Source: Brevibacterium album DSM 18261
Lineage (GTDB): Bacteria > Actinomycetota > Actinomycetes > Actinomycetales > Brevibacteriaceae
DNA length: 64,000 nt
Direction of reading: 5' to 3'
NCBI RefSeq assembly: GCF_000426445.1
Contig: NZ_KE384526.1
Coordinates: forward strand, 372,001 to 436,000
Position 1 is the first letter of the stretch. Each line of letters opens with the position of its first letter. The notes beneath the pieces are model-generated. The model worked only from the letters and a program-made list of their open reading frames with translations. It did not search any database and was not told the origin of the DNA. The position numbers were made by a program, and so were the translations under genes. Shown in pieces: positions 52,633 through 61,782 of this stretch.

Positions 52633-53822
52633 CGCCGCTCCTCGTTCTCTCCGCTCTGCACCGCTCCTGCGACCTGAGCCCCATCTGCTTCCGTCCGCAC
52701 GCTGCGCTCGCCCAACACGCGCGCCCTGCCGATGTCCCAGCTGAGGCCCACCTCCTGGCCCGGGGAGACGTTGGGAGCTCCGCTCGAGCTCATCCGGACC
52801 ACGCCCCCGCCGCTCGGGCACTCCACCACGTACTTCACCGAATGGCCGGTGTAGACGACGTCTCGCACGACTGCGCGGATTCCGGTCGTTCCCGGAGCTC
52901 CTTCACCGGCCGAGGTGCCGTCCAGCGGAGCGAGGGTGACGTTCTCGGGCCGGATCATCGTCTGCGCCGCACCGAGCCGAGCCTCCTTCACCGGCCAGGA
53001 GATCTCACCACCGGCGCTCACATCCGCACGGGAATCCTCCAGCACGAACTCGAGTCCCCTGCCGGACTCTCGCACCGCGCCCCTGAGATGGATCGACTCA
53101 CCGAGGAACCGGGAGACGAAGTCATTGGCGGGCCGGCTGTACAGCTCGCTCGGCGCTCCGACCTGCTGCACCCTGCCGTCATTGAAGACGACGATGCGGT
53201 CGGAGAGCGCGAGCGCCTCATCCTGATCGTGCGTCACGTACACGACGGTGGTGCCCAGCTCTCGGTGGATCCGCCTGATCTCGAACTGCAGCCCTTCCCG
53301 CAGCGCCTTGTCGAGAGCGCTCAGCGGCTCGTCCATGAGCAGCAGCGGCGGGTCATAGGCGATGGCCCGGGCGAGCGCCACGCGCTGCCTCTGCCCTCCG
53401 GACAGCTGTGCGGGCATCCGGTCGCGGAGGCCGGACAGCGAGACCGTCTCCAGTGCCCGGGCCACGGCCTCACGCCGCGCGTCCCGGCCGTAGCCGTGCT
53501 GGCGCAGCGGGTACTCGACGTTCTTCCCGACCGTCAGGTGAGGGAACAGGGCGTACCCCTGGAACACCATCCCGATGTTGCGCCTGTGGATCGGGATGCC
53601 GGTCACGTCCCTGTCGTTGATCGCGATGCGCCCGGATGTGGGCTCCTCGAAGCCGGCGATCATATTCAGGGTCGTGGTCTTGCCGGAACCGCTCGGCCCC
53701 AGCAGCGAGACGAACTCCCCTGGCGCCACATCGAGGGAGATGTCCGTGGCCGCTGCCACGGAGCCGAACCTCTTGCAGATTTCCGTGAGCCGCAGCGCCG
53801 CACCTGTGCCCCTGCTCGTCAT
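52629..53822 (-). CDS. Polyamine-type ABC transporter ATPase (PotA family)
   Basis: 397 residues. The ATPase domain (about 10-240) has LLGPSGSGKTTTLNMIAG, LSGGQRQRVALARAIAYDPP and LLLMDEPLSALD. A TOBE domain follows (about 290-385; AQTMIRPENVTLAPLD, GHSVKYVVECPSGGG), as in PotA and related MalK-type proteins. AGGAGG precedes ATG 53822, which overlaps the upstream permease stop by 4 bp. The frame running further left is a shadow of the permease gene. It drives import of a spermidine/putrescine-like cation by the neighbouring PotD-, PotB- and PotC-like proteins. Confidence 0.95.
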   Translation of the reverse strand: MTSRGTGAALRLTEICKRFGSVAAATDISLDVAPGEFVSLLGPSGSGKTTTLNMIAGFEEPTSGRIAINDRDVTGIPIHRRNIGMVFQGYALFPHLTVGKNVEYPLRQHGYGRDARREAVARALETVSLSGLRDRMPAQLSGGQRQRVALARAIAYDPPLLLMDEPLSALDKALREGLQFEIRRIHRELGTTVVYVTHDQDEALALSDRIVVFNDGRVQQVGAPSELYSRPANDFVSRFLGESIHLRGAVRESGRGLEFVLEDSRADVSAGGEISWPVKEARLGAAQTMIRPENVTLAPLDGTSAGEGAPGTTGIRAVVRDVVYTGHSVKYVVECPSGGGVVRMSSSGAPNVSPGQEVGLSWDIGRARVLGERSVRTEADGAQVAGAVQSGENEERR

Positions 53823-54604
53823 CGTCGCCTCCTCCTCAGCTGTTGGGACAGGATCCCGCCGATGGCGGCGGCAGTCGTGGTGATCATGATGAGGGTGGCC
53901 GCCGCCGCGATCGTCGGATCGACCTCCCGCTGCATGCCGGCGAACATCCGGACGGGCAGCGTCTGCAGATAGGGGCTCGAGATGAACATCGAGACGATGA
54001 CCTCGTCGAACGAGGTGATGAAGGCGAAGAACGCGCCGGAGAGGATTCCCGGGAGCAGGGCGGGGACCGTCACCGTCACGAAGGCCCTTGCTCTGGAGGC
54101 GCCGCACACCCAGGCCGCCTGCTCCAGCTGCGTGTCGAAGGAGGCGAGCGTCGAGCCGACCGTCACCACCACATAGGGCACCGAGAGCACAGTGTGTGCG
54201 ATGAGGAAGCCCGGCAGGGTCCCCACCAGTCCCAGGTTGAGGAAGACAGCATAGAGGCCCACGCCGAAGACCACCGAGGGGATGATCATGGGCGAGACGA
54301 GGATGTTGCGACCGAACGCCTCCCGGAAGCCGGGCACCTTCGACAGGCCGTAGGCGGCGAGCGTGCCCAGCACGGTCGCGAGGACGGCCACGAGCACGGC
54401 GATCTGCAGGGAGTTGAGCAGACCGCCGAACCATTGGGAATCGGAGAAGAAGTTCTCGTACCAGCGCAGGGAGAAGCCCTGCGGCGGGAAGGCGAGCGAC
54501 CGCTGTTCATTGAAGCTGAGGGGGATCACCACGAGGGTGGGGGCGATGAGCCACAGGCCGATCACCGCACAGGCGACCCAGAGCACGATGCGCGATCTGT
54601 TCAC
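53819..54604 (-). CDS. Polyamine-type ABC transporter permease (PotC type)
   Basis: 261 residues with six helices, opening IVLWVACAVIGLWLIAPTLV and PLSFNEQRSLAFPPQGFSLR, typical of PotC. The ATPase-contact loop lies near residue 165 (LEQAAWVCGASRARAFVTVT). GTG 54604 is the start: GGAGG stands upstream and it overlaps the PotB stop by 4 bp (GTGA). A longer open frame upstream would duplicate PotB sequence in another frame. It forms the channel with the PotB-type subunit. Confidence 0.93.
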   Translation of the reverse strand: MNRSRIVLWVACAVIGLWLIAPTLVVIPLSFNEQRSLAFPPQGFSLRWYENFFSDSQWFGGLLNSLQIAVLVAVLATVLGTLAAYGLSKVPGFREAFGRNILVSPMIIPSVVFGVGLYAVFLNLGLVGTLPGFLIAHTVLSVPYVVVTVGSTLASFDTQLEQAAWVCGASRARAFVTVTVPALLPGILSGAFFAFITSFDEVIVSMFISSPYLQTLPVRMFAGMQREVDPTIAAAATLIMITTTAAAIGGILSQQLRRRRR

Positions 54605-55434
54605 AGCGCCGCACCTCCGATCCTTCCGATCCGCACCCCGAACGCCCGTGCCACGAGGTACAGGAGGAGGAACACCGCGCCCACCAGCACCAGCAGCGCG
54701 ACAGCGAGCGCACCGCCGCGACCCCAGGCGAGCAGTTCGAGCACCTGGGAGTAGAGGGCGTTGGGCACCAGCTGCTCGCGCGGCGAGCCGAGCAGCGCGG
54801 GTGTGACGTAGAAGCCCAGGGACAGGATGAAGACGATGAGCGCACCGGCGAAGACCCCCGGCAGCGAGAGCGGAAGGTACACGCCGAGGAAGGCCTTCCA
54901 CCCCGGTGCGCCCATGATCCGCGCCGCGAGCGGAAGCTTCATGTCGATGCCGAGCATGACCGAGAACAGCGGCAGCACCATGAACGGCATGAGCACCTGG
55001 CACATGCCGATGAGCACGGCGGCGTTGGTGCCCAGAATGGCGACCGGCGGCAGGCCCACCGCGTCCAGCGCGGTGTTGAGCAGCCCGTTCCGCTGCAGGA
55101 TGATGATCCAGGCGAAGGCTCTCACCATCATCGACGTCCAGAACGGCAGCAGCACCACGATCAGCAGCAGTCCCCGGATCAGCGGTGACGACGTCGCCAT
55201 GAGATAGGCGTAGGGATAGGCCAGGACCGCCGTGATGACCGTCGCCAGCAGCGCGGTCCACACGGTGCGGAGCACGACGCCCTGGGCCGTCGCGTTCGTC
55301 ATGAGCCAGGTGTAGTTCTGCAGCCCGGGCTCCGGATCGGTGAAGCTGCGCGCGATGATCATCGCCACCGGCACGAAGAACGCAGCGGCGATGAGCACCA
55401 GTGCCGGCCATGCGAGCGTGCCCGCTTTCGTCAC
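54601..55434 (-). CDS. Polyamine-type ABC transporter permease (PotB type)
   Basis: 277 residues with six helices. LPFWTSMMVRAFAWIIILQRNG near residue 95 (the conserved PotB/PotH stretch) and the ATPase-contact loop AARIMGAPGWKAFLGVYLPL near residue 180 identify it. The start is GTG 55434, with GAGGAGG before it. It lies 47 bp after the binding-protein gene and overlaps the PotC-type gene by 4 bp. Nothing in the sequence is unusual for the family. Confidence 0.94.
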   Translation of the reverse strand: MTKAGTLAWPALVLIAAAFFVPVAMIIARSFTDPEPGLQNYTWLMTNATAQGVVLRTVWTALLATVITAVLAYPYAYLMATSSPLIRGLLLIVVLLPFWTSMMVRAFAWIIILQRNGLLNTALDAVGLPPVAILGTNAAVLIGMCQVLMPFMVLPLFSVMLGIDMKLPLAARIMGAPGWKAFLGVYLPLSLPGVFAGALIVFILSLGFYVTPALLGSPREQLVPNALYSQVLELLAWGRGGALAVALLVLVGAVFLLLYLVARAFGVRIGRIGGAAL

Positions 55435-55481
55435 AGCACTCCTCCTCTCGTCTCACGGCAGGACGCGACCACCTGCGGTCG

Positions 55482-56594
55482 TCAGCTGTTGAGCCAGCCT
55501 GTCCAGTCCTCGGAGAGCTCGTCGAGGTTCTCACCCCAATACACCGGGTTCTGGGCGATGGTCTGCTCCAGCACCTCCGGGCGCGAGACGTCGAACTCCG
55601 CGGCGGCGGGCGAGAAGTCCGGGGCGGAATCGGTGTTCACCGGCGAGTAGCTCGTGAGTTCCGCCATCTCCTCCTGCTGCTGCGCACCGAGGGCGAAGTT
55701 GATATAGGCATAGGCTGCGAGCCGGTTCGGCGTGTCCTTGGTGATGGAGAAGGAGTCGCTTGCGAGGAACCCCTGATTCCAGACCGGAGCGAAGTTCGCA
55801 CCGTTCTCGTTCGCCTCGAAGATCCGGCCGCTCCAGCCGAAGATCATGTCCGCCTCGCCGGCCTGCACCATCTGCGTCTGCTCGGCTCCGCTCTGCCAGA
55901 AGACGGAATCGTCCTGCACGCCGTCCCAGACCTCGAGCGCCCGTTCGACATCGAGCGGGTAGAGCTCCTCGGGGGCGACGCCGTCGGCCAGGAGCGCGGC
56001 CTCGAACGTCCCTGCCGTGGGCGTCGGGCGGCCCTCCACAGCGCGGACGCCGGGGTAGTTCTCTGTGTCGAAGAAGTCCGCCCAGGAGTCCGGCGGGTCC
56101 TCTCCGTACCTGTCCGCGTCGTAGAAGAAGCCGTACACATAGCTCTGCGAGGGCAGGAAGCAGTCGCCCTCGGGAGTGCCCTCCGGGATCTTCGAGGTGT
56201 CGATGAGGCTGAGGTCGAGCTCCTCGAACAGGGTGCCGCAGTGCGCGGAGTTGAGCGTAGGGCTGGCGTTCACGACGTCCCATGCCACGTTGCCCGATTC
56301 CACCTGTGCCTGGATGCGCGCGATGTCCGTGGGACCGTCGGAGAGCAGATCCGCGCCCGAGGCCTCCGCGAACGGCTGCGAGAACGCCTGCTCCTGTCCG
56401 TTCTGGAATTCGCCGCCCCAGGAGACGAACGTCATCGTGGTGCCCTCCAGCACGCCGTCCCCCACCTCGCCGGCCACCGGATTCCTGAAGTCCTCCTCGT
56501 CGAGTGCTCCGGCGTCCTGCCCGCCGCCCTGCATGCAGGCGCTCAGGACGAGTGGGACGGCGAGCGCCACCGCTGCGATCGTCTGCTTCCTCAT
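55482..56594 (-). CDS. Polyamine-type ABC transporter binding protein (PotD-like lipoprotein)
   Basis: 370 residues. The lipoprotein signal ends VLSAC with Cys20. The mature part follows the spermidine/putrescine-binding plan: TMTFVSWGGEFQNGQEQAFS near the start, NVAWDVVNASPTLNS near residue 105, and PEGTPEGDCFLPSQSYVYGF. The WGG and DVV motifs place it in the SBP_bac_8/PotD group, which also contains opine and thiamine receptors. It overlaps the XRE-cupin gene by 4 bp, so the regulator and transporter are co-transcribed. The ligand is likely a polyamine or a related cation. Confidence 0.92.
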   Translation of the reverse strand: MRKQTIAAVALAVPLVLSACMQGGGQDAGALDEEDFRNPVAGEVGDGVLEGTTMTFVSWGGEFQNGQEQAFSQPFAEASGADLLSDGPTDIARIQAQVESGNVAWDVVNASPTLNSAHCGTLFEELDLSLIDTSKIPEGTPEGDCFLPSQSYVYGFFYDADRYGEDPPDSWADFFDTENYPGVRAVEGRPTPTAGTFEAALLADGVAPEELYPLDVERALEVWDGVQDDSVFWQSGAEQTQMVQAGEADMIFGWSGRIFEANENGANFAPVWNQGFLASDSFSITKDTPNRLAAYAYINFALGAQQQEEMAELTSYSPVNTDSAPDFSPAAAEFDVSRPEVLEQTIAQNPVYWGENLDELSEDWTGWLNS

Positions 56595-57268
56595 GGTTCC
56601 CTCCTCGTGTCACCGTGCCGATTCGCCGGCCCCCGCGGTGCGCGCGGGGCGGCTCGCCCCATGTCGTGGTTCTTGATCACCAGAAGCGCCTGGCAGCGCT
56701 CGGGCCCCGGGTTGTAGATGGTGTTGGGCTGGCCCGAGGCGAAGTCGAGACTGTCCCCCGGGCGCAGGATGTGCACGGCGCCGCCCAGTTCGGCCCCCAG
56801 ATAGCCGCTCTGGCAGATCCACAGCTCCGTGCGCTCCATGGCGGTCACCGTCCGCAGCCCCGTGCTCGACCCGGGCGGGAACTCGAAGAGGCAGACGTCC
56901 ACGTCCCCCATCGACTCGCGCGTGAGCACCCATTTGTCCACGCCGTTGTAGTCGAGGAAGCGGCAGCTGTCCTTCCGGAGGATAGTGCCGCACGGCTGCG
57001 GGGGCGAGAGCAGATGCCCGACCGTGGTTCCCAGCGCCATGCAGATCCGGTTGAGGGTCGAGAAGGTGACATCCGTGCTTGAGCGCTCGAGCTGGGAGAT
57101 GAACGATGTGCTCACCCCCGCCTCATACGCCAGGTCCGCCTGCGTGAGACCAGTCTGCTTCCGCAGCCGGCGCAGCGCGGCCGCCAGGTCAGGATCGCTG
57201 GCCGGATCCGTGCTCGGCGCGGTTTCCGCCTGTCGGACCCGAGTCGCAGCAGCACTGGAACGACTCAT
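56591..57268 (-). CDS. XRE-family regulator with cupin domain (PuuR-like)
   Basis: 225 residues. The helix-turn-helix lies at about 28-85 (LRRLRKQTGLTQADLAYEAG; STSFISQLERSSTDVTFSTL) and the cupin sensor at about 110-200 (FEFPPGSSTGLRTVTAMERT; HILRPGDSLDFASGQPNTIY). PuuR and many amine-metabolism repressors share this layout, with the cupin binding a metabolite. It heads the PotDBCA-oxidase operon and overlaps the binding-protein gene by 4 bp, so it probably regulates its own operon. A promoter with a 12-bp palindrome in its spacer (57300-57328) lies directly upstream. Confidence 0.94.
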   Translation of the reverse strand: MSRSSAAATRVRQAETAPSTDPASDPDLAAALRRLRKQTGLTQADLAYEAGVSTSFISQLERSSTDVTFSTLNRICMALGTTVGHLLSPPQPCGTILRKDSCRFLDYNGVDKWVLTRESMGDVDVCLFEFPPGSSTGLRTVTAMERTELWICQSGYLGAELGGAVHILRPGDSLDFASGQPNTIYNPGPERCQALLVIKNHDMGRAAPRAPRGPANRHGDTRREP

Positions 57269-57299
57269 AGCTGTGATTCACCTCTCACTCTCTGACTTA

Positions 57300-57328
57300 A
57301 GACTAATGCCATCTATAGATGTCAGCAA
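57300..57328 (-). promoter_or_regulatory. Promoter of the XRE-cupin/Pot operon with palindrome in the spacer
   Basis: Read on the minus strand, TTGCTG (57323-57328) and TAGTCT (57300-57305) are -35 and -10 boxes with exactly 17 bp between them. The spacer contains the perfect palindrome CATCTATAGATG (57310-57321). A bound repressor would block RNA polymerase, fitting autoregulation by the XRE-cupin protein encoded 32 bp downstream. GAGAGGTGA supplies the ribosome site. Confidence 0.6.
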
Positions 57329-57431
57329 GGGATGGGGATCACTCCGGATGAAGTGTCGGTGCGAGCGGACGGCGGGGCGAATGCGGAGGCGCCGTGTTCC
57401 GTCCCTGCGGCCCGCACGGTACCTTCGGCAT

Positions 57432-58649
57432 ATGTCGAACAGGGACGCGATCATGGATGTGATCGAACGCCTCGCCCAGCGCATCGGCCGCAGCGTCGCG
57501 GTGGACGACGAGGACCTCAACTACGTGGGCCACAGCTCCCACAGGTTCGGCGACGAGGACATGATCCGGCTCCGCACCCTCGTGGAGCGGCGGACGCCGG
57601 AGCCCGTGCGGGAGTACGTCCTCGCGCACGGTCTGCGCAGGTGGACCGAGCCGTACCTGCTGCCGGCCATGCACCGGCACGGCTTCGAGAACGATCGTCT
57701 GATCTACCCCCTGCGCGCTGACTCCCAGCTCGTGGGCCTCATGTGGATCATGCACGACGGCGACTTCACCCAGGCGGACCACGCTGCGTGCAGCGAGGCC
57801 GGGGACGCGCTGGAGGGGCTGATGCGCGACCGGGCCGCCCGAAGCACCGAGGCCGATGAGCGGAGGGGACGGGAGATGGAAGCGCTGATCTCACGGGACC
57901 CCGCTGCACGCGAGGATGCTCTGGAATCGCTGCGTGCGCACGGCCTCTTCGCACCGGGGCGGAGGGCTGTCGCGATGGTGCTGGACGCCGGTGCACCCGC
58001 AGCGGTGCACGAGGCCCTGCCCGCGCTGCGGCGTGCGTGGAGCCGAAGCACGACCGCGCTCAACAGCAGGTCGCTGACCGTCTCCGGCGATCGTGGCCTG
58101 GCCCTCCTCGATGCGGCAGGGACCGAAGTCCGCGCCATGGTCCTCGACACCGCGGACGCGCTGGTCCGCCACCTGCAGGTCCTGAGTCCCGGAACGGCTG
58201 CAGATCTGCGGTTGGGGATCGGCAGCGCGGTGGCGCCGGAAGAGGCACACCTCTCCTATGAGCAGGCGCAGGCGGCCCTGGCGTTCAGGGGCGGCAGCGG
58301 GGAGGACGACTGCGGGGAGGCGCCCGCCGGGCACAGCATCCTGTGGGACGATCACCCCCTCTGCGGGCTGCTGCACTGCATGATGCCTGCCGAACTCGAC
58401 TCCGCTCGCCTGCCGACGGTGCTCAGGGAGACGGTGGGAGGGCAGCCGCGTGAGTCCCTCGTGACGGTCCGCGCATATCTGGACACAGGCGGGAACGCCG
58501 CCGCGACGGCGGAGCGGATGCACCTCCACCGGACCACGGTCTACTACCGTCTCCGCCAGTTCGAGGAGGCCACGGGGATTGATCTGAGTTCGGGGCGCAA
58601 CCGGCTCATGCTCCATCTGTGGCTCGAGCTCGAGGTGAGGTTCAGGTGA
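57432..58649 (+). CDS. PucR/CdaR-type transcriptional activator
   Basis: 405 residues from ATG 57432; a longer open frame to the left has no homology. The N-terminal part (about 5-130; IERLAQRIGRSVAVDDEDLN, LIYPLRADSQLVGLMWIMHD) resembles a GAF-like sensor. The C-terminus carries the HTH_30 of PucR proteins (VTVRAYLDTGGNAAATAERM; LHRTTVYYRLRQFEEATGI). Such proteins activate purine, amino acid or amine catabolic genes. It is divergent from the XRE-cupin operon and convergent with the TRAP-oxidase operon, and could control either. No ribosome site is seen; TACCTT ends 6 nt before the ATG, so a leaderless start is possible. Confidence 0.9.
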   Translation: MSNRDAIMDVIERLAQRIGRSVAVDDEDLNYVGHSSHRFGDEDMIRLRTLVERRTPEPVREYVLAHGLRRWTEPYLLPAMHRHGFENDRLIYPLRADSQLVGLMWIMHDGDFTQADHAACSEAGDALEGLMRDRAARSTEADERRGREMEALISRDPAAREDALESLRAHGLFAPGRRAVAMVLDAGAPAAVHEALPALRRAWSRSTTALNSRSLTVSGDRGLALLDAAGTEVRAMVLDTADALVRHLQVLSPGTAADLRLGIGSAVAPEEAHLSYEQAQAALAFRGGSGEDDCGEAPAGHSILWDDHPLCGLLHCMMPAELDSARLPTVLRETVGGQPRESLVTVRAYLDTGGNAAATAERMHLHRTTVYYRLRQFEEATGIDLSSGRNRLMLHLWLELEVRFR

Positions 58650-58653
58650 TCCG

Positions 58654-58666
58654 CGAGGCCGCCTCG
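58654..58666. terminator. Short hairpin between convergent genes
   Basis: CGAGG (58654-58658) and CCTCG (58662-58666) form a 5-bp stem with a 3-nt loop in the 21-bp gap between the PucR-type gene and the oxidase gene. It may act as a shared terminator. Weak. Confidence 0.3.
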
Positions 58667-58670
58667 GTGC

Positions 58671-59831
58671 TCAGGCGCTCCGGTAGTCGAGGAACGGGAG
58701 CACAGGAAACCGCTCGGGCAGGAAGCCGGCGAGATCCGCCGAGGACTCACCGTGCAGCAGATAGTCGGCGGCGGCAGCTCCTGTCGCAGGGCTCATCTTG
58801 AATCCGTGCGCGGCCATCCCCAGGGCGAGGACGATCCGTGAGTCCGCCCGGCTGGGCCCGAGGAGGAACTTCCTGTCCGAGGTGTGCGCGTCCATGCCCA
58901 TCACATGCCGCACGCTGCGGGCGACCAGACCGGGCAGCCACCGGCGCACATACTCGTCGGTGAGCTCGATCACCGCCGGCGAGACGGCCTGGTGCATGTC
59001 CTCTGCCCCTGCGAGCCGATCTGCGGGAGCGGCGAATCCGACTTTGGCCGTGAGGCCGTCGACGGAGGGCCAGCTCCCGAATATGTAGTCCGCCCCCTGC
59101 CGCTCGAGGATGGGCTCAGTGCTCGTGCCTCGGCGGGCACTGGAGTCGATCGGGTACCAGGAGACGTGGAAGCGCTCGACCTCCAGATGGGGGATGTGGT
59201 CGGGCAGCAGGCTCCGGCCCCACGGTCCGGTGGCCATCAGCACCCGGTCGAAGCGCCACTCCTCTCCGGACGCGAGGACATGGATGCCATCTGCTCGCGG
59301 CTCCACCGCTTCGACACGGCAGCGGATCTCCAACCGCGCACCGTGTCTCTGCGCTGCCGCCGCTGCGGCTGCCACCGAGAGGCTGGCCTGCACCTGCCCC
59401 GCGGCCCCCTCGAAGATTCCGACCTCTCCATCCGCCACCGCGAACTGCGGATGTCTGCTCCGGATCTGTGGAGCGGTGAGAACCTCGTGCGGCAGACTGA
59501 AGTCATCGCAGTTCTGCCGTACACCGCAGATGAAGTCTCCATCCGGCGGGCCCACGTACAGTCCTCCGCACAGATCGAGGAGGGCGTGCCCCGAATCCCT
59601 CTCCAGCTCACGCCAGAGGGGAAGAGCCCGCTCCATCAGCAGGATGCAGTCCGCTTCCTCCGAAGCCGTGCGCACCCATCGGGTGTCGCCTGCGGCCGCG
59701 CCCAGCTGGTGACCGGGCTGGTGCTGTTCGAAGCCCACGACATCGCATCCGCGCCGCGCAAGCTGCCACAGGGCCATCGCACCCAGGGTGCCGACCCCGA
59801 TGACTCCGAACTCCGCCTGTCTCATATCCAT
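58671..59831 (-). CDS. Sarcosine-oxidase-like FAD-dependent oxidoreductase (MSOX/SolA family), copy 1
   Basis: 386 residues. FGVIGVGTLGAMALWQLARR (Gly12-x-Gly14-xx-Gly17) binds FAD, and GAAAGDTRWVRTASEEADC matches the MSOX substrate loop. In monomeric sarcosine oxidase a Cys in the CxYTxTPDExF region holds FAD covalently. The matching stretch here, GMDAHTSDRKFLLG, has no Cys, so flavin is probably not linked that way. Near the C-terminus ALGMAAHGFKMSPATGAAAA replaces the usual GFSGHGFK. These enzymes demethylate or oxidise secondary amino acids. It is the last gene of the TRAP operon, 46 bp after the large permease. Confidence 0.9.
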   Translation of the reverse strand: MDMRQAEFGVIGVGTLGAMALWQLARRGCDVVGFEQHQPGHQLGAAAGDTRWVRTASEEADCILLMERALPLWRELERDSGHALLDLCGGLYVGPPDGDFICGVRQNCDDFSLPHEVLTAPQIRSRHPQFAVADGEVGIFEGAAGQVQASLSVAAAAAAAQRHGARLEIRCRVEAVEPRADGIHVLASGEEWRFDRVLMATGPWGRSLLPDHIPHLEVERFHVSWYPIDSSARRGTSTEPILERQGADYIFGSWPSVDGLTAKVGFAAPADRLAGAEDMHQAVSPAVIELTDEYVRRWLPGLVARSVRHVMGMDAHTSDRKFLLGPSRADSRIVLALGMAAHGFKMSPATGAAAADYLLHGESSADLAGFLPERFPVLPFLDYRSA

Positions 59832-59877
59832 CGCTCCTTCCGTCTGGCAGGGTCCGCACCGGGCCGGGGTGCCCGGA

Positions 59878-61203
59878 TCAGTAGTCGAGGATCACCTCCG
59901 GCAGCCACAGCGAGAGCTCCGGGATGTATGTCGTGGCGATGAGCGTGGGGATCCAGGCGCAGAAGATCATGACGAGCGTGGGCTTCATCATCTCGTTGAT
60001 GGGCGCATTGCCCAGCTGACTGCCGAAGTACAGCAGCGGTGCTGTGGGCGGGGTGATGTTCGCCATGCCGAGATTGACGCCCAGGATCGCTGCGAAGTGG
60101 ATGGGGTCCACACCGATCCCCACCGCCACGGGAAGCAGGATCGGGGTGATGAGCAGCGTGCCGCTCACATCGTCGATGAGCATTCCCAGGATGATGATGA
60201 AGACGTTGATCATGATGAGGATGACGACGGGGTTCTCCGAGATCGCGAAGAGGAAGTCCCCCACCGCCGTGGGCAGATTCTCCATCGTGAACACCCGGCT
60301 GAGGATCATCATCGCGTAGGCCATCACCATCACCACGCCGGTGGTGCTCGCAGCCTCGATGAGCACCTCCCTGAGCTCGGAGATGCGCAGACGCCGGTAC
60401 ACCCACAGCCCCACGGGGATCGCGTACAGCGCAGCCACGACTGCTGCTTCGACGGTGGTGAACACGCCCCCGTAGATGCCGCCCAGGATGATGACCGGGA
60501 GCACAAGGGCGGGGATGCCCTTCACCGTCTTCGTCCCGAACGCTTTCGCCTGCGCCCCGAACGGGGCCGGATCCGGGAGCGCGCGGGGCTCTCCCTGAGC
60601 GCCGGCACCGCTGCGCAGCCTGCCACGCATATGGACCAGGTTGATGGCGCTCAGCAGAACCAGGAGGATGATGCCGGGCACCAGTGTCGAAAGGAACGCG
60701 GCCAGCACGGAGACGTTCGCGATCCAGGCGTAGAGGATCATGATGCCGCTGGGCGGGATGAGCAGGCCCAGGATGGAGGCGTTCGCCACGAGCGCGGCGG
60801 CGAAGCCCCGCGGATATCCGGCACGGTGGAGCTTGCCGAACATGATCGAGCCGATGGTGGAGAGCGCAGCGAGCGCGCTGCCGGAAATGGAGCCGAAGAT
60901 CGCGCAGGCGACGACCGCGGTGATTCCCAGACCGCCCCTGATGCGCCCCAGCAGCACCTCCGTCCACTCGACGATGACATCGCCCAGCCCTCCGCGCTCG
61001 ATGAGCTTCCCGGCGATGATGAACAGGGGGATCGCCAGAAGGAGGGGCGAGTTCAGCTGGCTGTAGCCGTAGGGCAGGAGGAAGACAGGGTCGTAGTCCA
61101 GGCTCACGACGAGGAAGATCGCCACACCCAGGAACGTCCAGAAGACGGGAACTCCCACCACCAGCATGACGATGAGGAGAAGCAGTCCGATGAGGATCTC
61201 CAT
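59878..61203 (-). CDS. TRAP transporter large permease, DctM family (second system)
   Basis: 441 residues. The start at ATG 61203 (GGGAGGGGA before it) begins directly with a hydrophobic helix, ILIGLLLLIVMLVVGVPVF. The conserved loops IPLFIIAGKLIERGGLGDV, LGLLIPPSGIMILYAW and ANITPPTAPLLYFGS are those of DctM proteins. About 12 helices are predicted. It begins 2 bp after the small permease stop. Sequence differs widely from the DctM at 1085, so this system takes a different substrate. The flanking sarcosine-oxidase-like genes suggest an N-methylated or cyclic amino acid. Confidence 0.94.
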   Translation of the reverse strand: MEILIGLLLLIVMLVVGVPVFWTFLGVAIFLVVSLDYDPVFLLPYGYSQLNSPLLLAIPLFIIAGKLIERGGLGDVIVEWTEVLLGRIRGGLGITAVVACAIFGSISGSALAALSTIGSIMFGKLHRAGYPRGFAAALVANASILGLLIPPSGIMILYAWIANVSVLAAFLSTLVPGIILLVLLSAINLVHMRGRLRSGAGAQGEPRALPDPAPFGAQAKAFGTKTVKGIPALVLPVIILGGIYGGVFTTVEAAVVAALYAIPVGLWVYRRLRISELREVLIEAASTTGVVMVMAYAMMILSRVFTMENLPTAVGDFLFAISENPVVILIMINVFIIILGMLIDDVSGTLLITPILLPVAVGIGVDPIHFAAILGVNLGMANITPPTAPLLYFGSQLGNAPINEMMKPTLVMIFCAWIPTLIATTYIPELSLWLPEVILDY

Positions 61204-61205
61204 GG

Positions 61206-61751
61206 TCAGTCCCCTCCCTCTTCCCCTTGCGTCCGCGGGGCGGACTCCGGTCGCCCGCCCGCAGCACGCATATCGCGCAACGCGCTGACGACATCGCCGA
61301 CGCCATACAGGGTCATGAGCACGAATCCGCACGTGACGGCGCTCTGCGAAAGCAGAAGCGGCAGTCCGAACACGCTCGAGGTCCCCCCTCGCTCAGCGCT
61401 GCTCACGAGGTAGAGCATCCCCCACCAGGTGAACACCAGGGCCAGACCCAGGCTGATGACAGCGGTCACCAGCCTGAGCGTCGCCCGAGCACGCTCCCCG
61501 CGCAGGTACACCTGAAGCACGTTCGCAGAGATGTGACTGCGCTGCTGAGAGGCATAGGAGGCCCCGATGAAGTACATCCAGAGGGCGGGGATGACGATGA
61601 GTTCGTTCATCCCGAGGATGCTCGTGCCGAATGCGTACCGGAGCACGACCTCGCTGAAGAGCCCTACGATGATGAGCGCGCAGGACAGGAACATGATCCA
61701 TCTCTGCGCGGCGAGGAGCCCCCGGGCTCCTCCTGACAGCGCCGCTTTCAT
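61206..61751 (-). CDS. TRAP transporter small permease, DctQ family (second system)
   Basis: 181 residues with four hydrophobic helices (about 15-35, 45-65, 90-110, 130-150). ALWMYFIGASYASQQRSHIS is the conserved DctQ stretch after helix 2. ATG 61751 has GGAGG at 7 nt spacing, and the frame open further upstream lacks homology. It lies 2 bp before the large permease start and 31 bp after the binding-protein stop. With both neighbours it makes a complete TRAP carrier. Confidence 0.9.
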   Translation of the reverse strand: MKAALSGGARGLLAAQRWIMFLSCALIIVGLFSEVVLRYAFGTSILGMNELIVIPALWMYFIGASYASQQRSHISANVLQVYLRGERARATLRLVTAVISLGLALVFTWWGMLYLVSSAERGGTSSVFGLPLLLSQSAVTCGFVLMTLYGVGDVVSALRDMRAAGGRPESAPRTQGEEGGD

Positions 61752-61782
61752 TGCATCGCCTCCGGTGATGTGAGTAGAGGAC

